Counted from the first letter of the stretch, positions 1-10,160 are shown. The stretch is 64,000 nt of DNA from Lineus longissimus (GCF_910592395.1 NC_088317.1:6450001-6514000), one strand, 5' to 3'. Notes: generated by a model not told the origin, from the letters alone. Made by a program: numbers and translations.

Positions 1-1031
1 TTAGAATACAGACTAATTCGAAACGCGAGGTCGTCCAAAGATTCGCCATCTTGTCGCCTAACATCACGCATGTTGGTCATCCAGACTGATCTTTCGCCCA
101 CGTAGTGCTGTTCCAAGGTATGCACTAAACTTTGGTAAGTGACCACTGTCCTGGATAGATCCAAATTTGCTAGTATCTTGGCAGCACGCCCCTCAAGCTT
201 TTCACGAAGAGCAGACAGCTTGTCCGCATCACTCCATCCACTTGTTATTGCATTGAAATTTGCTATGTAAGCTTCTACATCAATCTTGGAATCGTCGAAC
301 TTTGGGATCTTTGGACGTCTGTTGCTACTGCTGGTGTGTCCGTCAGGGCCAAAAGAGCAGTTGGTGTAATGATTGACAACCTGAGGTACTGCTGAATCCA
401 TTCCGCTTTTCGCCTCCGAAGGTTCATGGAGTTGATCGAATACCTGTGGACTTGGCTGATGTCTTGGGAGATTGTCCTGGGTGCTACTCTGAATCGCTGG
501 GATGTAGTGATCCTGCAGCTGTGGTGCAGTTAGGTCACACTGTGTCGCACTTGTTTCCCGAAGCACTGGGCGAAAGTGGGGGTCTGGGTGTTGTCTAGCA
601 TCATGATATTCCTCCTCATCTATCCCTACCATTATGGGCCTGGTAGGAGCATTCAAAGCTCTCCGCCCTGGACAACGTGCAATAGGGCTGAGTGGTGTCG
701 AAGTTATGGGCTGTGGACCTCGATTGACCAATGTTGTGTCCATGGACACTTGCTCATATGATGTCCTATCCCCGAGACTTAAAGCGGAGAACACACCGGA
801 TAGTTTCTTCTTAACAGTTCCAAAAATACCCCCTATTTTATCCAAGGTCATCCATCCTTGGCGAGTATCTTCTACCGGTTGTCGGTTTACTATCTGTGGT
901 GGCTCCTCGTTGTCTTCTGCAGCACGTGCCTGCTGTCTCGGCTGTAATACAGGCACAGCCCCCGGCAATGCCCTGCCACGCAATACCATTCCAGCTTGCC
1001 TCCCGGGATGCCGAACATCCTCATCTGCCAT
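1..1031 (-). CDS. Partial retrotransposon gag-like protein, open through the left edge
   Basis: Reading the minus strand from an ATG at 1031 gives about 343 codons without a stop to base 1, so the protein continues outside the window. The first ~240 residues are polar and rich in P, Q and S. After that comes a helical segment that reads like an LTR-retrotransposon capsid: KIPKFDDSKIDVEAYIANF, then DKLSALREKLEGRAAKIL, then LEQHYVGERSVWM and RRQDGESLDDLAFRI. That order (a W/F-rich start, an 'aL...L.G.A' helix, then the 'f..r...e...dl..rl' helix) is typical of Ty3-type gag. No zinc knuckle, protease or RT is visible, because these would lie to the left. It could also be a domesticated gag gene. 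The start is chosen because ATG sits in a good context (gccATGGCA). Confidence 0.65.
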   Translation of the reverse strand, partial: MADEDVRHPGRQAGMVLRGRALPGAVPVLQPRQQARAAEDNEEPPQIVNRQPVEDTRQGWMTLDKIGGIFGTVKKKLSGVFSALSLGDRTSYEQVSMDTTLVNRGPQPITSTPLSPIARCPGRRALNAPTRPIMVGIDEEEYHDARQHPDPHFRPVLRETSATQCDLTAPQLQDHYIPAIQSSTQDNLPRHQPSPQVFDQLHEPSEAKSGMDSAVPQVVNHYTNCSFGPDGHTSSSNRRPKIPKFDDSKIDVEAYIANFNAITSGWSDADKLSALREKLEGRAAKILANLDLSRTVVTYQSLVHTLEQHYVGERSVWMTNMRDVRRQDGESLDDLAFRISLYS

Positions 1032-1416
1032 GGCCAAACAGAGATGGACACTACAAAATTTTAGAGGGAAATTATGGTACTATGATCAAAACACAGACAC
1101 ATTTGACACACTCACGCACACTCCCACCATGCGCCAGACACTATCCTAAAACAGAAATGCATTACCCCTAGTACGCACATTCAATAGTACATGTCAACAG
1201 GGCCACAGTAAAACATGGAAAATGTATACATAAACAATGAATGAGTGACCTATATAATGACCCGATGGTAAAGCATGCATACAGGTGAACAACAATAATG
1301 CTTGTAATAATAGCATGTAAACAACACTATCCTAACACATATTATGAAATCAAGAACTAATTGTCCCTGAAAAGAATTTATGTTTAGGTATACTCAGAAT
1401 GTTTATCATATTCATA
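1032..1416. other. Non-coding stretch upstream of the gag-like frame
   Basis: AT-rich sequence with no supportable gene. It separates the gag-like start from the TTAA-flanked transposon. It could be retroelement 5' leader. On the minus strand just left of the TTAA site the reading frame of the SGNH fragment would continue for about 20 codons, which suggests that some of it was once coding. Confidence 0.4.
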
Positions 1417-1657
1417 TTAAAGGCCATATATCAAGGTTTGAAAACATGCTTGATACTCATGAAATATGTTGAGGGTTAAAAAAAACAAGATCCCAGACAT
1501 TAAAAAAATTCTAATAATAAAGTCATTATTTAGTTATTTCAATTTTCAAATTTTAAACTATTTGAATTTCCCACCACACACAACTTTAGATTAGTTCCAC
1601 ATGTGGCCGCTAGGGATTTTTTGATGACGTAGATCAGGTCAGTCAGAACAAAGCAAG

Positions 1658-1810
1658 ATGGCTTCCGCATACAGTTCAGAGAGTGAGAGCAGTGAATTTG
1701 AGGATGTTTTGGTCGATACAGAAGGATATTTAAACGTTGAGCCGTACATGTTCGAGCCATTAATATCACTAGATCATAATGAGAGTGATCATTCGGACGA
1801 AAGTGATTAG
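1658..1810 (+). CDS. Short acidic ORF resembling the N-terminus of P2X7-intracellular-domain proteins
   Basis: An ATG in good context (caagATGGCT) opens 50 codons ending in TAG. The peptide is Ser/Glu/Asp-rich (SSESESSEFEDVLVD) and contains VEPYMFEP followed by another acidic patch. In my memory the short 'PY.FEP' motif after an acidic leader marks the start of many invertebrate proteins with the P2X7 intracellular (zinc-binding) domain, which are often linked to DNA transposons. The Cys-rich remainder of that domain is not seen in the same frame downstream, so this is either a first exon or a truncated remnant. It lies inside the TTAA-flanked element. Function cannot be stated. Confidence 0.35.
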   Translation: MASAYSSESESSEFEDVLVDTEGYLNVEPYMFEPLISLDHNESDHSDESD

Positions 1811-2254
1811 AATTTGTGGTTAATCAATTTGCATGGCAGACCTGCCGATATAGCAAAGAAGACATTGATAGACGGTTGCAGATGCATAACATGTATGCTT
1901 TTTGAACAGACTAATGTTGCACAATATTGTTTCGCCTCGTCAGTGTTGTATCGCCAGTTATGTCATGACGCTGAACTACTATTGAAAAGTGACGTTATTA
2001 TGCACAATCATCTTGACGTGACGATATAATGCCGTGCAACGTTAGATAGGCCTAGATGTCAGATGACAATAATCTGTCATTGACAGTGGCTGTCACTGAC
2101 ACTGACCTGTGTCGCTGTCACCTTGCTATGGCTGGAACACAAGAAGACACTATGCGGTATCACAGGCCCCAATAGGGCCTACACATTATGTATAACAACC
2201 GACCTCAGCAGCCTCGGGCATTAAATGCAATTGACATGGTTGGAACAGCTGTTT

Positions 2255-2492
2255 TTAACAAGTGGCATTTTTCAGTTGGATGCAGATATCCGGCTTCATG
2301 TGATAATCCGTATCGATAAAGTGATCACTGCAAAGTTTGGCCGAAGGCCCAGGCTTCCAACACTCCAAACGTTTGCACTTCCGAATCCACAGCTTCCTCC
2401 TCTCTCGTTCAACTGGCTTTGGAAATTCATGAAAATGGGTCCCATCCGTCATTCGATTCCTTGACACAATTCGGAGCCACACAATACACCAT
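2255..2492 (-). pseudogene. THAP zinc-finger domain fragment with a frameshift
   Basis: On the minus strand an ATG at 2492 starts MVYCVAPNCVKESND, the usual THAP opening with the first Cys pair (C-x4-C). That frame stops soon after. The rest of the domain is in the next frame: FHEFPKP, a Trp (RRKLWIRKC), then LCSDHFIDTDYH, which supplies the second Cys/His pair (C-x2-H) and the 'HF' hallmark. Together they are a nearly complete THAP DNA-binding domain broken by a one-base indel between about 2435 and 2465. A short direct repeat (CACTATGGTGTATT) precedes the start. THAP domains bind DNA and are found in P-element-like and Kolobok transposases and host factors. The transposon ends around it suggest the former. 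It ends in a stop at 2255, or an intron followed. Confidence 0.65.
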
Positions 2493-2821
2493 ACACCATA
2501 GTGAATACACCATAGTGAATGAAACACATTACTTCCAGGTGTGCATAATTAATTAAGGCCCTCCTGTTTTTATGATTGCATGACATGTACAGATAACCTG
2601 ATCTACATCACAACTTTTGCTGAACCCGCCGCCTGGCTCTAACAAGCCAGTTGCTAGCCTGATTAGGTAATCAAGTTGTCAAACACATAATTGGCTATTT
2701 CTTCAAAATGGATGGAGCTAATTGCATTTGGTTTTCTGTATTGTATAAAGTGTTAGGTACACTTTTGAAATCGTCTTACAGCAGAAAATGGCAAAAAACC
2801 TTGATATAATATGGCCTTTAA

Positions 2822-3170
2822 AGAGCTGGCGCCATTCCTCAAATTTCTCAAAAATGTTCTGGTTTCGACTAAGACGGCGGCGCCCCACCACAAGGCATAT
2901 CACGACAGCCTTAACAGGCAATGCTTTGGAAGTGTAACTAAACGTTCCGCCAAAATGTTTACATCCACTTCCGATTTCGCATCACATAGATCATTGGTTC
3001 CGAGTTCAAGAATTACTAGGTCTGGCTCCGTCTCAGTGACAGTTCTATGAATCAAAGACGGCTCTGTGATCTTGAGTCCGCCACGGCCTTTGATAAAAAT
3101 GTTCTCTCTTGGTAGGCCAATATCAGGCCCAAAGTCAACACGATCAGGGTGTTTTTGGCGTTTTTTTAAT
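2822..3170 (-). pseudogene. SGNH-hydrolase-like coding fragment, frameshifted and interrupted
   Basis: Minus-strand translation from about 3170 gives IFIKGRGGLKI, then EPDLVILELGTNDLC, then AERLVTLPKHC, and stops at 2900-2902. The next frame continues VKAVVICLVV, a basic stretch, and IFEKFEEWRQLF up to 2822. The order 'G.GG..i', 'D.vile.GtND', 'a..lv.l', 'v..vvvc.v..R' is that of SGNH/GDSL hydrolase-like proteins, with GTND as the conserved Asn block. The coding run ends exactly at the TTAA border of the Kolobok-like element. Past the element's other border (below 1417) the minus strand reads on for a few compatible residues, so the transposon probably inserted into this gene. The frame opens after a TAA near 3168, so upstream exons are missing or intron-separated. 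Confidence 0.5.
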
Positions 3171-3631
3171 TAAGTAATCCCTGTACCTGCGTGTAAATGA
3201 GTGGCCAGCCACTAGGATTTTCATTTTTCAATAATGCATGCTTGATCTTTCTCACGCACCAATGTACATGATGTACTCAGTCATACACAGTGCATGCTAC
3301 TCTACTGCCCTGCATCCATCAGTGGATTTGCTGGTGCCGATTCCCGAGAAACACCTGATGTCCTCCAAAATCATGAAATAAAGTTTATAACCGTTGGTTC
3401 ATGTCCTGCCAGGGTTAGCCAGATGTGTCATTTCAGGGGTGACACTGCGCCCCAGGCCTCGTAAACTTGGTAGTTAGAAGAAAGAAACTAACTCACTAAA
3501 TGTCAAGCATGTAGCATGTGCTATATTTGTTCAGACTTTTTAACATACATCAAATTAGTTAGTTATACTACAGACAGGCGGCAGCACCGTACCGCCAGGG
3601 GAATAGGGGCCCTCTCAGAGGTACAATACAG
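3171..3631. other. Non-coding sequence
   Basis: No supportable gene. Short AT-rich runs and a few CATG-rich stretches only. Confidence 0.5.
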
Positions 3632-3890
3632 AGGACGTCGGAGAACGCGGTCATACCTCAAATAGACGTCTTCACATGTTTTTGTAAGCGGTCGTCGCTC
3701 GCGCAAACTTGTCTTGCATGTTTTTTTTGCATGTTTTTTGTGAGGACGTCGGAGAACGCGGTCGTATAAAAAACAGACGGTGGGTGGCGCTCGCGCAAAC
3801 TTGCCTCACATGTTTTTGTGAAAGAGGACGTCGAAGAACGCGGTCGTATAAAAAAACAGACGTTGGGTGGCCCTCGAGACGGGTCATCCT
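3632..3890. repeat. Three-copy degenerate tandem repeat
   Basis: The motif AGGACGTCGGAGAACGCGGT recurs at 3632, 3743 and (with one change) 3825. Each is followed by ATAAAAAACAGACG-like sequence, a 'GGTGGC.CTCG' block and ACATGTTTTTGTG. Spacings of 111 and 82 bases differ because the first unit has extra T-rich sequence. ORFs called on both strands here come from the repeat. Confidence 0.8.
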
Positions 3891-4008
3891 ATTTTGCGTC
3901 CAGTGGCGACCAGTGGCGTCCAACGCGAAAATATAGGGTGTATATGGTTAAAAATGTTTTCAAGCTCCTAAAACACTTTCAATAAACAAGATTTAGAAGT
4001 TTGGTGGA

Positions 4009-5375
4009 GTTTGCAAACCTAGTTTTTGAATAATCATCACCAGAAAACGATCTTAGTATGCCAACCTGATGCCAGATCCCGATTCCGCTTTTTCTATAAA
4101 CCCAAGCAACGGCAGCTAAAACAAACATGGCGTCCAGTACTTTTGCTGGACGCATACTAAGGTCTCATTAGGGAGTCTTTTTTGTTATTCATGCGCGGCC
4201 AAGCCCTAACCGTAGTTCCTAAAATCATTAATTTCTCGGTCCTTACAGTACGTCAGCGCTGATTCAGCAGTTGTTTTGGCAAAGACATGTTTTTTGGGAG
4301 TTTCTGAAACCTAGAGCGCTACTCAATAGGCGACTAACAAGAAACTACGCATTTATACTGTTGTTGCCGACGTATGTGTACACTGAACTTGGGATGTGCG
4401 TCGGCCCCGTGTTGAAATGCCGTCCAGTGCCAGTTGGTGTGTTTTTCGCTGATTTGTGCAAAATTCAACATATCTCAAAAGTTCAATGGTTGACCCTCGA
4501 TTTCTTTTTGATTTTTGTATAGCGTAAGCAACTGTCTTTCATGGGAGAATGGTCTCTGTAAGAATTATTCAGGAAGAAATGTATAATATTTGGGATTTTT
4601 CGTGATTTTCCGGCCCAATTGGCAATATTGCCATTTGGGATGGTGAACAGAGCTAGGAGCAAATGCGACGCTTATGATTTATTTAAAGAAATAAAATGCC
4701 CGATTTAACATCCTGCAGAATCAGGGGAATCGGGCGTTTCTAGTGAAATACGACACAAATGGGTTGTCCTCATGCATTCACTTTGGAAACGCATTTTAAA
4801 ATAGATGTGAGACAAGACCACTAATGAATATTCATAGGTTGGAGGGTCGAGGCCTATCTATTAGACGAGTGCATGTTTTTTACTCTCAAGTACATATTTG
4901 GAGAGGTATTGAAAAAATATTTGTTGTGGCAAGTCTGCAGATATAAAGAAATGATTTGATTAAAAAAATAATTTCGAATTTTGCTAATTTGGTAATAGGG
5001 GGCGTGTTTTGAGATTTTTCTGCCAGTTGGCTGAAAAGAGTGGAAATATCAAAGTCTGTCTTATTTGTCGATTATCAAAAAATTTCCGATGTCAATCACC
5101 AGTTTATTTTTCACCATTTACTTGCCCGACTGTCCGGAATAACATAATCTAAATTTCAGATTCACAACACCACGCATTCTTTGATGCGTCGCGGTCAAAC
5201 ATTGACAATTTAACTGCTAAAAGGCTTAAAAAATCAATTGTGGTCTTGTCTCATGTTATGTCCTGTTGATGGGGCACGTCATCATCGCGTACATTTGGGA
5301 AAAACTCCCTAACGAGACTTAAGACATGTAAGATCGTTTTCTGGTGATGATTATTCAAAAACTAGGTTTGCAAAC
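4009..5375. mobile_element. Non-autonomous DNA transposon with 47-bp perfect terminal inverted repeats
   Basis: Bases 4009-4055 (starting GTTTGCAAACCTAGTTTTTG) are the exact reverse complement of 5329-5375. A second inverted pair lies further in: the TCTCATTAGGGAGT region near 4158-4171 mirrors ACTCCCTAACGAGA near 5304-5317. A block of about 100 bases with its own CTTAGTATGC/GCATACTAAG inversion sits only on the left. A third pair, GAGACAAGACCAC (about 4811) and GTGGTCTTGTCTC (about 5240), is deeper. No reading frame in the 1.37 kb looks like a transposase. The target duplication is not clear, so the superfamily is unassigned. Confidence 0.8.
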
Positions 5376-5535
5376 GTTGTCTGAATTAAAGATGCTTTCC
5401 CAATGCTTGACTGGTCTGGCAAGAGGCATTGCCAGGAAAACGTGACGTCATTTTGGCCATTCTTCTTACCGCACGCCCTCCCTCTCCGTAAAACTTCCTG
5501 ACATGGTGTGAAGTGGGAGGGCGCACAATGGGAAC

Positions 5536-5675
5536 TGTAATGTTCTGTCGTTTCGCATATTGATATTCCGTGTTTTATAATAAACCTTGTTGTTGTAATG
5601 GCGAACCGATTAGCTTGTCTGTTCTGTGACCTGCTCTACAGGAATGGCTCTGCATTAGTCCCTCACGACATTATA
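5536..5675 (+). repeat. 5' LTR of the Ty3/gypsy element (140 bp)
   Basis: Begins TGTAATG and ends CATTATA, an imperfect inverted end pair. Contains AATAAA at 5579-5584, a plausible polyadenylation signal. It is unusually short for an LTR. Confidence 0.93.
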
Positions 5676-5677
5676 TC

Positions 5678-5690
5678 TGGCGACGAGGAT
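5678..5690 (+). other. Primer binding site, tRNA-Ser(GCU)-like
   Basis: TGGCGACGAGGAT starts two bases after the LTR. It is the complement of the 3' end ATCCTCGTCGCCA found in animal tRNA-Ser(GCU) including the added CCA (from memory of the human sequence). This would prime minus-strand cDNA synthesis. Confidence 0.75.
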
Positions 5691-6020
5691 ATTCGATGCT
5701 AAAGTAAGATACCAAGAACCCGTAGAAGTGGACATTTTGAAAAATGCGTGCAGTTATTACTGTGAATTTAACGGTTTAAAAAGTCTGTGACCACGCCGCG
5801 AGAAATATATGCGTAATGTACGCGCTATCGCTATGTATGTGTACGTGCAATCGTTCATGTAGAATAGAAATCTCGCCGCGCTGTATGTAGCCCGTGTGAA
5901 TGCGTTTCCGCGTGTTACCGTTAGATGTCGACACTATCGTTTACTGTGCAGTATTATAATATCCCTAGTTTCTAGCAGTCTTGCTCATAATATTTAGAAT
6001 ATTAGTACCGTGTTGCCAAG

Positions 6021-9000
6021 ATGCCATCACCAGTACGAGCTCCTGCTGACCCAGCTGCCGCTGTTGCGCCTCAACCGATGATATCTCTACCTAACTTTGC
6101 TTCATTTGATCCTCATACTGACCCTACCGCTATTGGCCCCAGATGGGAAAGGTGGTTGGCTAGATTTGAGAGACTCTTTGTTGGAATAGGTTTAACTGAT
6201 CCCACAAGGAAGAGAGCATTGCTACTACATTACGCAGGACCTGATGTAGATGAGATATTCGACACGTTGACAGAGACAGGCGATGATGATGACTATAATA
6301 CTGCTAAGGCTAAGTTAACTGCGCATTTTCTACCCAAGAAGAACGTAGCATTCGAGGTATACAACTTCAGACAGTGTACTCAAGCAAAGGATGAAACGCT
6401 TGATGCCTACCATACTCGCTTGAGAAAACTTGCCAAGACATGTGATTTCGCGAATGTAGACCGCGAGATTTGCGCTCAAATCATAACCGGCACTAATTCA
6501 CATCAACTTCGCAGAAAAGCGTTGCGTGAAGACATGAATTTAACTAAAATTCTAGATACTGGCCGCGCATTTGAATTGAGTGAGCACCAAGCAACCAAGC
6601 TTGAAGAATCGCAACACCAAACCGTTAACAAGATTAGAGCCAAAGACAAGAGCCAAGGCAAAGGGAGCCAAAGACAGAGCAGACCTAAGCAGAAGACACG
6701 TCGTTTCCAGTCACAATCAAAGCCGGACCAGGACAGACGTCGCGATGGTCGAGATACCAGACCCCAGCAGCAACACAACGACCAGAACTGTGGTAAGTGT
6801 GGAGGGAGACCCCACAAAGTCAGTAGTAATTGTCCCGCCAATGGTCAGGAGTGCCATCGTTGCAAGAAGATAGGACACTTCGGGAGGATGTGCCGTTCAA
6901 AGACCAACAGAGCTAACACCCTGATGACAGAGGCTGACGAAGATTCTGACTACTGTTACTTTACCCAAGCTGCCAAGTCCAACAACCCAACGCTGTGTAC
7001 GATAACAATCGGAAAGAAACCAAAAATGGCCAGAGTCCCCATGATGATAGATTCGGGAGCATCCGTCAACCTAGTCGACTCCAAGACGTTCAACGTTATT
7101 CGCCGAGCCCAACCTGGTATAGACCCGTTGCTTCCAGCTGACACACAGGTATTCCCCTATGGTAGCAAGACGCCCATACTGCTGAAAGGAATGTTCCGAG
7201 CCACAGCACGTCACAAGTCCGAAACCAAATGGTCGAAGTTCTACGTGACTGAAGGAGGAGGGAATTTACTTGGTTTCAAGACCGCGTCGGATTTAGGAAT
7301 CTTGAAGATCGTACATGAGGTTAAATCGAAAACGAGGCCCAATCCGTCCAGCTCCAAGACCCTTCCTGACTCGCTGAAGAAGTATAAAGAGCTCTTCTCT
7401 GGTGTAGGCAAGATCAAACGTGAACCTGTGACACTTCACATTGATAAAGACGTCAAGCCGAAGCAGCAACCTCACCGTCGCATACCTTTCCATATCCGCA
7501 AAGATGTAGAGAAAGAGCTACAGCGTCTAGAGGAACTTGACATTATAGAGAAAGTCGATGGTCCGACACCGTGGATAAGTCCCATAGTTACAGTCCCCAA
7601 GAAATCAGGAGCAATTCGCATTTGTGTTGACATGCGCGAGGCAAATAAAGCGATAAAACGTGAAAGACATCTTATGCCGACTCTTGATGATCTAGTAACG
7701 GATTTGAACGGATCCACTGTGTTCAGTACCCTAGATTTGAGTAGCGCGTATCATCAACTAGAACTTGCAAAGGAATCACGTTTTATCACCACGTTCACCA
7801 CCCATCTTGGTCTTAGACGCTACAAACGTCTTTTCTTTGGGATAAACGCCGCGTCGGAAATCTTTCAGAACGCAATCGCCGAAATTCTGAGTGACATACC
7901 GAACTGTCGAAATATCTCTGACGATATCATTATCCATGGCAAAGATAAAGCTGAACACGACAAGAGTTTGATAGCCGTGATGGAGAGACTGAAAGAATAC
8001 GGAATTCGTCTCAACATGCCCAAGTGTCACTTCTATCAGTCAGAAGTGAAGTTCTACGGTCATATCTTCAATAGCGCTGGTGTTACCGCAGATGTGAAGA
8101 AGATCGAAGCTATAAGAGATGCGCCTGCCCCGACGGACAAGAGTGGAATACGTTCGTTACTCGGAATGGCCCAATACCTCTCGCGCTTCATTCCATGGTA
8201 TGCTAGCATAACAGCGCCCCTTAGAGAGTTAACGCATGATAAGACAGAATGGCAGTGGAACGCGGAACATGAAAAAGCGCTAACAGACTTGAAGACTGCG
8301 CTCACCGGAGCAAAGGTCATGTCGTACTATGACCCGCGTAAGAAAACTGAACTCATCGTTGACGCAGGGCCCCGCGGATTAGGCTCGATTCTGATGCAAG
8401 AAGGTCGCGTTGTTTCGTACGCTAGTCGCGCGCTCACCGACGTTGAGACGAGATACTCGCAGACAGAAAGAGAAATGCTCGCAGTGGTCTGGGCAACAGA
8501 ACACTTCCGCCTATACTTATACGGTTCGACTTCCCCTTTCACCGTGGTCACAGATCATAAACCGTTGATCGGAATATTCCAAAGCCAGAAGCCGATGTCG
8601 TTACGGATTGAACGATGGAGATTACGTCTAACGCCGTATAACTACAAGTTGGAATATCGACCTGGAAGGAACGAAGCCAACCCAGCCGACTTTTGCAGTC
8701 GCCATCCTGTAGTAGGCAATGAGCAGAACAGAGCAAACTTTGTCGATGATTACGTCAACTATGTCATTGACAATGCGGTTCCAAAAGCCATGCAACTCGA
8801 AGAAGTAAAATCAGAAACCTTACGAGACCATACCCTGCAGAAGCTTAAAGTAGCTATCGAAACTGGCTACTGGAGACGAGATGAAGAGTGCCTGAAGCCA
8901 TTCAAACGTTTTCAAGATGAGCTGATCGTTCATAATGGTATCGTCCTCCGAGGGAGAAGACTGGTAATGCCTGACGCACTGCAGAGAAGAGCCATTGACC

Positions 9001-10160
9001 TTGCTCACGTTGGTCATCAGGGCATCGTCAAAACGAAGATGTTGCTGAGAGAAAAAGTATGGTTTCCGTCCATCGACGCCATGGTTGAAGAATGTGTCAA
9101 GGACTGTCTGCCTTGCCAAGCTACGTCCGGAAGAGCCAGCAAACCAGAGCCGTTACGCATGACAAAGCTGCCGAATGGTCCCTGGGAAGAAGTCTCTGTG
9201 GATTTTTACGGTCCTTTGCCAGTCCCAAGCGCTGACTACCTACTCGTGATGATGGATGACTACAGTCGTTACCCCGAGGTTGAAGTTATAGCTTCTACCG
9301 CCGCAAAGACAGTCATACCAAAGATAGACGCCATTATGTCACGCCACGGAGTTGTGTCGATTTTGAAATCCGACAACGGACCTCCGTTCACGAGCCATGA
9401 TTTCAAACGTTTCGCTGAATACCTCGGATTTCAACACCGCAGAGTGACTCCGTTATATCCCCAAGCTAACGGTGAAGCAGAACGTTTCATGAGAAACATC
9501 ACGAAGACTGTGCAAGCCGCACACATCGAAGGCCGCAATTGGAAGCAGGAACTACAGAAGTTTCTACGCCAGTATCGTGCGACACCACATTCAACAACAG
9601 GTGTCTCGCCATTCGAAGCCCTCTATGGTCGTAGGATGAAAACCCAGCTTCCATGTGCCGATTTCAACCCAGAGTTGAAAACTCGTTCTCAATCGTCAAT
9701 GAGAGACACTGACAATGAACGCAAGCAGAAGATCAAAATGTATGCAGATCGCAGACGCAACGCTACTGAAAGCAACATTGCCGAAGGAGACACCGTTGTA
9801 GTTCGTCAGCAGAAACGTAACAAGCTAACGCCGCCATTCGATCCAGATCCATTAAAGATAACGCGTCGAGATGGTAATATGCTGACAGCCGAGCGAGATG
9901 ATCGAAAGATAACTCGCAACCTAACGTTTTTCAAACGGGTGCCTGAAAGCCTGTTTGAAAACATTCAGGAAGAGGAAGTTGAGATTCCTGACTCAGATGC
10001 TCCGCCTACTATAGCACCTGAGACACCTTCTGGTATTTCTGAGCCTGAGACCTCCAACCAGAAACTGCCTGTGATGACTGAGACTACCTCACAACCACTC
10101 CGGAGATCAACTCGATCGAAGAGGCCTAACCCAAGATTCAAAGACTTTGTTCTTCGTTAA
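6021..10160 (+). CDS. Gag-Pol polyprotein of a Ty3/gypsy retrotransposon (single frame, 1379 aa)
   Basis: One uninterrupted frame carries the whole replication set. Domains in order, by approximate residue: gag capsid region with WERWLARFERLF (40-55); a basic linker; two zinc knuckles at 256-290, the first atypical (CGKCGGRPHKVSSNC) and the second canonical CX2CX4HX4C (CHRCKKIGHFGRMC); aspartic protease with MIDSGASVNLVD (~343); reverse transcriptase (470-690) with STLDLSSAYHQ and the active-site block NISDDIIIHG; RNase H (~775-900) with VDAGPRGLG and VTDHKPL; integrase with an HHCC finger (H..H near 995, CLPCQ ~1030) and DDE residues in SVDFYGP (~1060), KSDNGPPF (~1117) and ANGEAERF (~1151). 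There is no chromodomain. The RT active site has Ser where most have Tyr (SDD for YxDD); I recall this variant from a metazoan 'K02A2.6-like' lineage. Gag and pol are fused with no frameshift. The ATG at 6021 is in good context (caagATGCC). Confidence 0.95.
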   Translation: MPSPVRAPADPAAAVAPQPMISLPNFASFDPHTDPTAIGPRWERWLARFERLFVGIGLTDPTRKRALLLHYAGPDVDEIFDTLTETGDDDDYNTAKAKLTAHFLPKKNVAFEVYNFRQCTQAKDETLDAYHTRLRKLAKTCDFANVDREICAQIITGTNSHQLRRKALREDMNLTKILDTGRAFELSEHQATKLEESQHQTVNKIRAKDKSQGKGSQRQSRPKQKTRRFQSQSKPDQDRRRDGRDTRPQQQHNDQNCGKCGGRPHKVSSNCPANGQECHRCKKIGHFGRMCRSKTNRANTLMTEADEDSDYCYFTQAAKSNNPTLCTITIGKKPKMARVPMMIDSGASVNLVDSKTFNVIRRAQPGIDPLLPADTQVFPYGSKTPILLKGMFRATARHKSETKWSKFYVTEGGGNLLGFKTASDLGILKIVHEVKSKTRPNPSSSKTLPDSLKKYKELFSGVGKIKREPVTLHIDKDVKPKQQPHRRIPFHIRKDVEKELQRLEELDIIEKVDGPTPWISPIVTVPKKSGAIRICVDMREANKAIKRERHLMPTLDDLVTDLNGSTVFSTLDLSSAYHQLELAKESRFITTFTTHLGLRRYKRLFFGINAASEIFQNAIAEILSDIPNCRNISDDIIIHGKDKAEHDKSLIAVMERLKEYGIRLNMPKCHFYQSEVKFYGHIFNSAGVTADVKKIEAIRDAPAPTDKSGIRSLLGMAQYLSRFIPWYASITAPLRELTHDKTEWQWNAEHEKALTDLKTALTGAKVMSYYDPRKKTELIVDAGPRGLGSILMQEGRVVSYASRALTDVETRYSQTEREMLAVVWATEHFRLYLYGSTSPFTVVTDHKPLIGIFQSQKPMSLRIERWRLRLTPYNYKLEYRPGRNEANPADFCSRHPVVGNEQNRANFVDDYVNYVIDNAVPKAMQLEEVKSETLRDHTLQKLKVAIETGYWRRDEECLKPFKRFQDELIVHNGIVLRGRRLVMPDALQRRAIDLAHVGHQGIVKTKMLLREKVWFPSIDAMVEECVKDCLPCQATSGRASKPEPLRMTKLPNGPWEEVSVDFYGPLPVPSADYLLVMMDDYSRYPEVEVIASTAAKTVIPKIDAIMSRHGVVSILKSDNGPPFTSHDFKRFAEYLGFQHRRVTPLYPQANGEAERFMRNITKTVQAAHIEGRNWKQELQKFLRQYRATPHSTTGVSPFEALYGRRMKTQLPCADFNPELKTRSQSSMRDTDNERKQKIKMYADRRRNATESNIAEGDTVVVRQQKRNKLTPPFDPDPLKITRRDGNMLTAERDDRKITRNLTFFKRVPESLFENIQEEEVEIPDSDAPPTIAPETPSGISEPETSNQKLPVMTETTSQPLRRSTRSKRPNPRFKDFVLR

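Larger units (their letters stand above)
1417..2821. mobile_element. Kolobok-like DNA transposon remnant flanked by TTAA
   Basis: TTAA occurs at 1417-1420 and 2818-2821. Immediately inside are inverted ends: left AGGCCATATATCAAGGTTT (1421-1439), right (reverse complement) AGGCCATATTATATCAAGG, differing by a 3-base insertion. The roughly 1.4-kb interior holds a short P2X7-like reading frame (plus) and a broken THAP zinc-finger domain (minus). TTAA duplications are known for piggyBac and Kolobok transposons; THAP domains occur in Kolobok proteins, so Kolobok is the better fit. No catalytic transposase domain remains, so this is an internally deleted or non-autonomous copy. Assignment to Kolobok is inference. 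Confidence 0.6.

Noticed and set aside
6503-9119. Several 60-110-codon minus-strand ORFs across the retrotransposon
   Set aside because: They are antisense shadows of the intact gag-pol frame.
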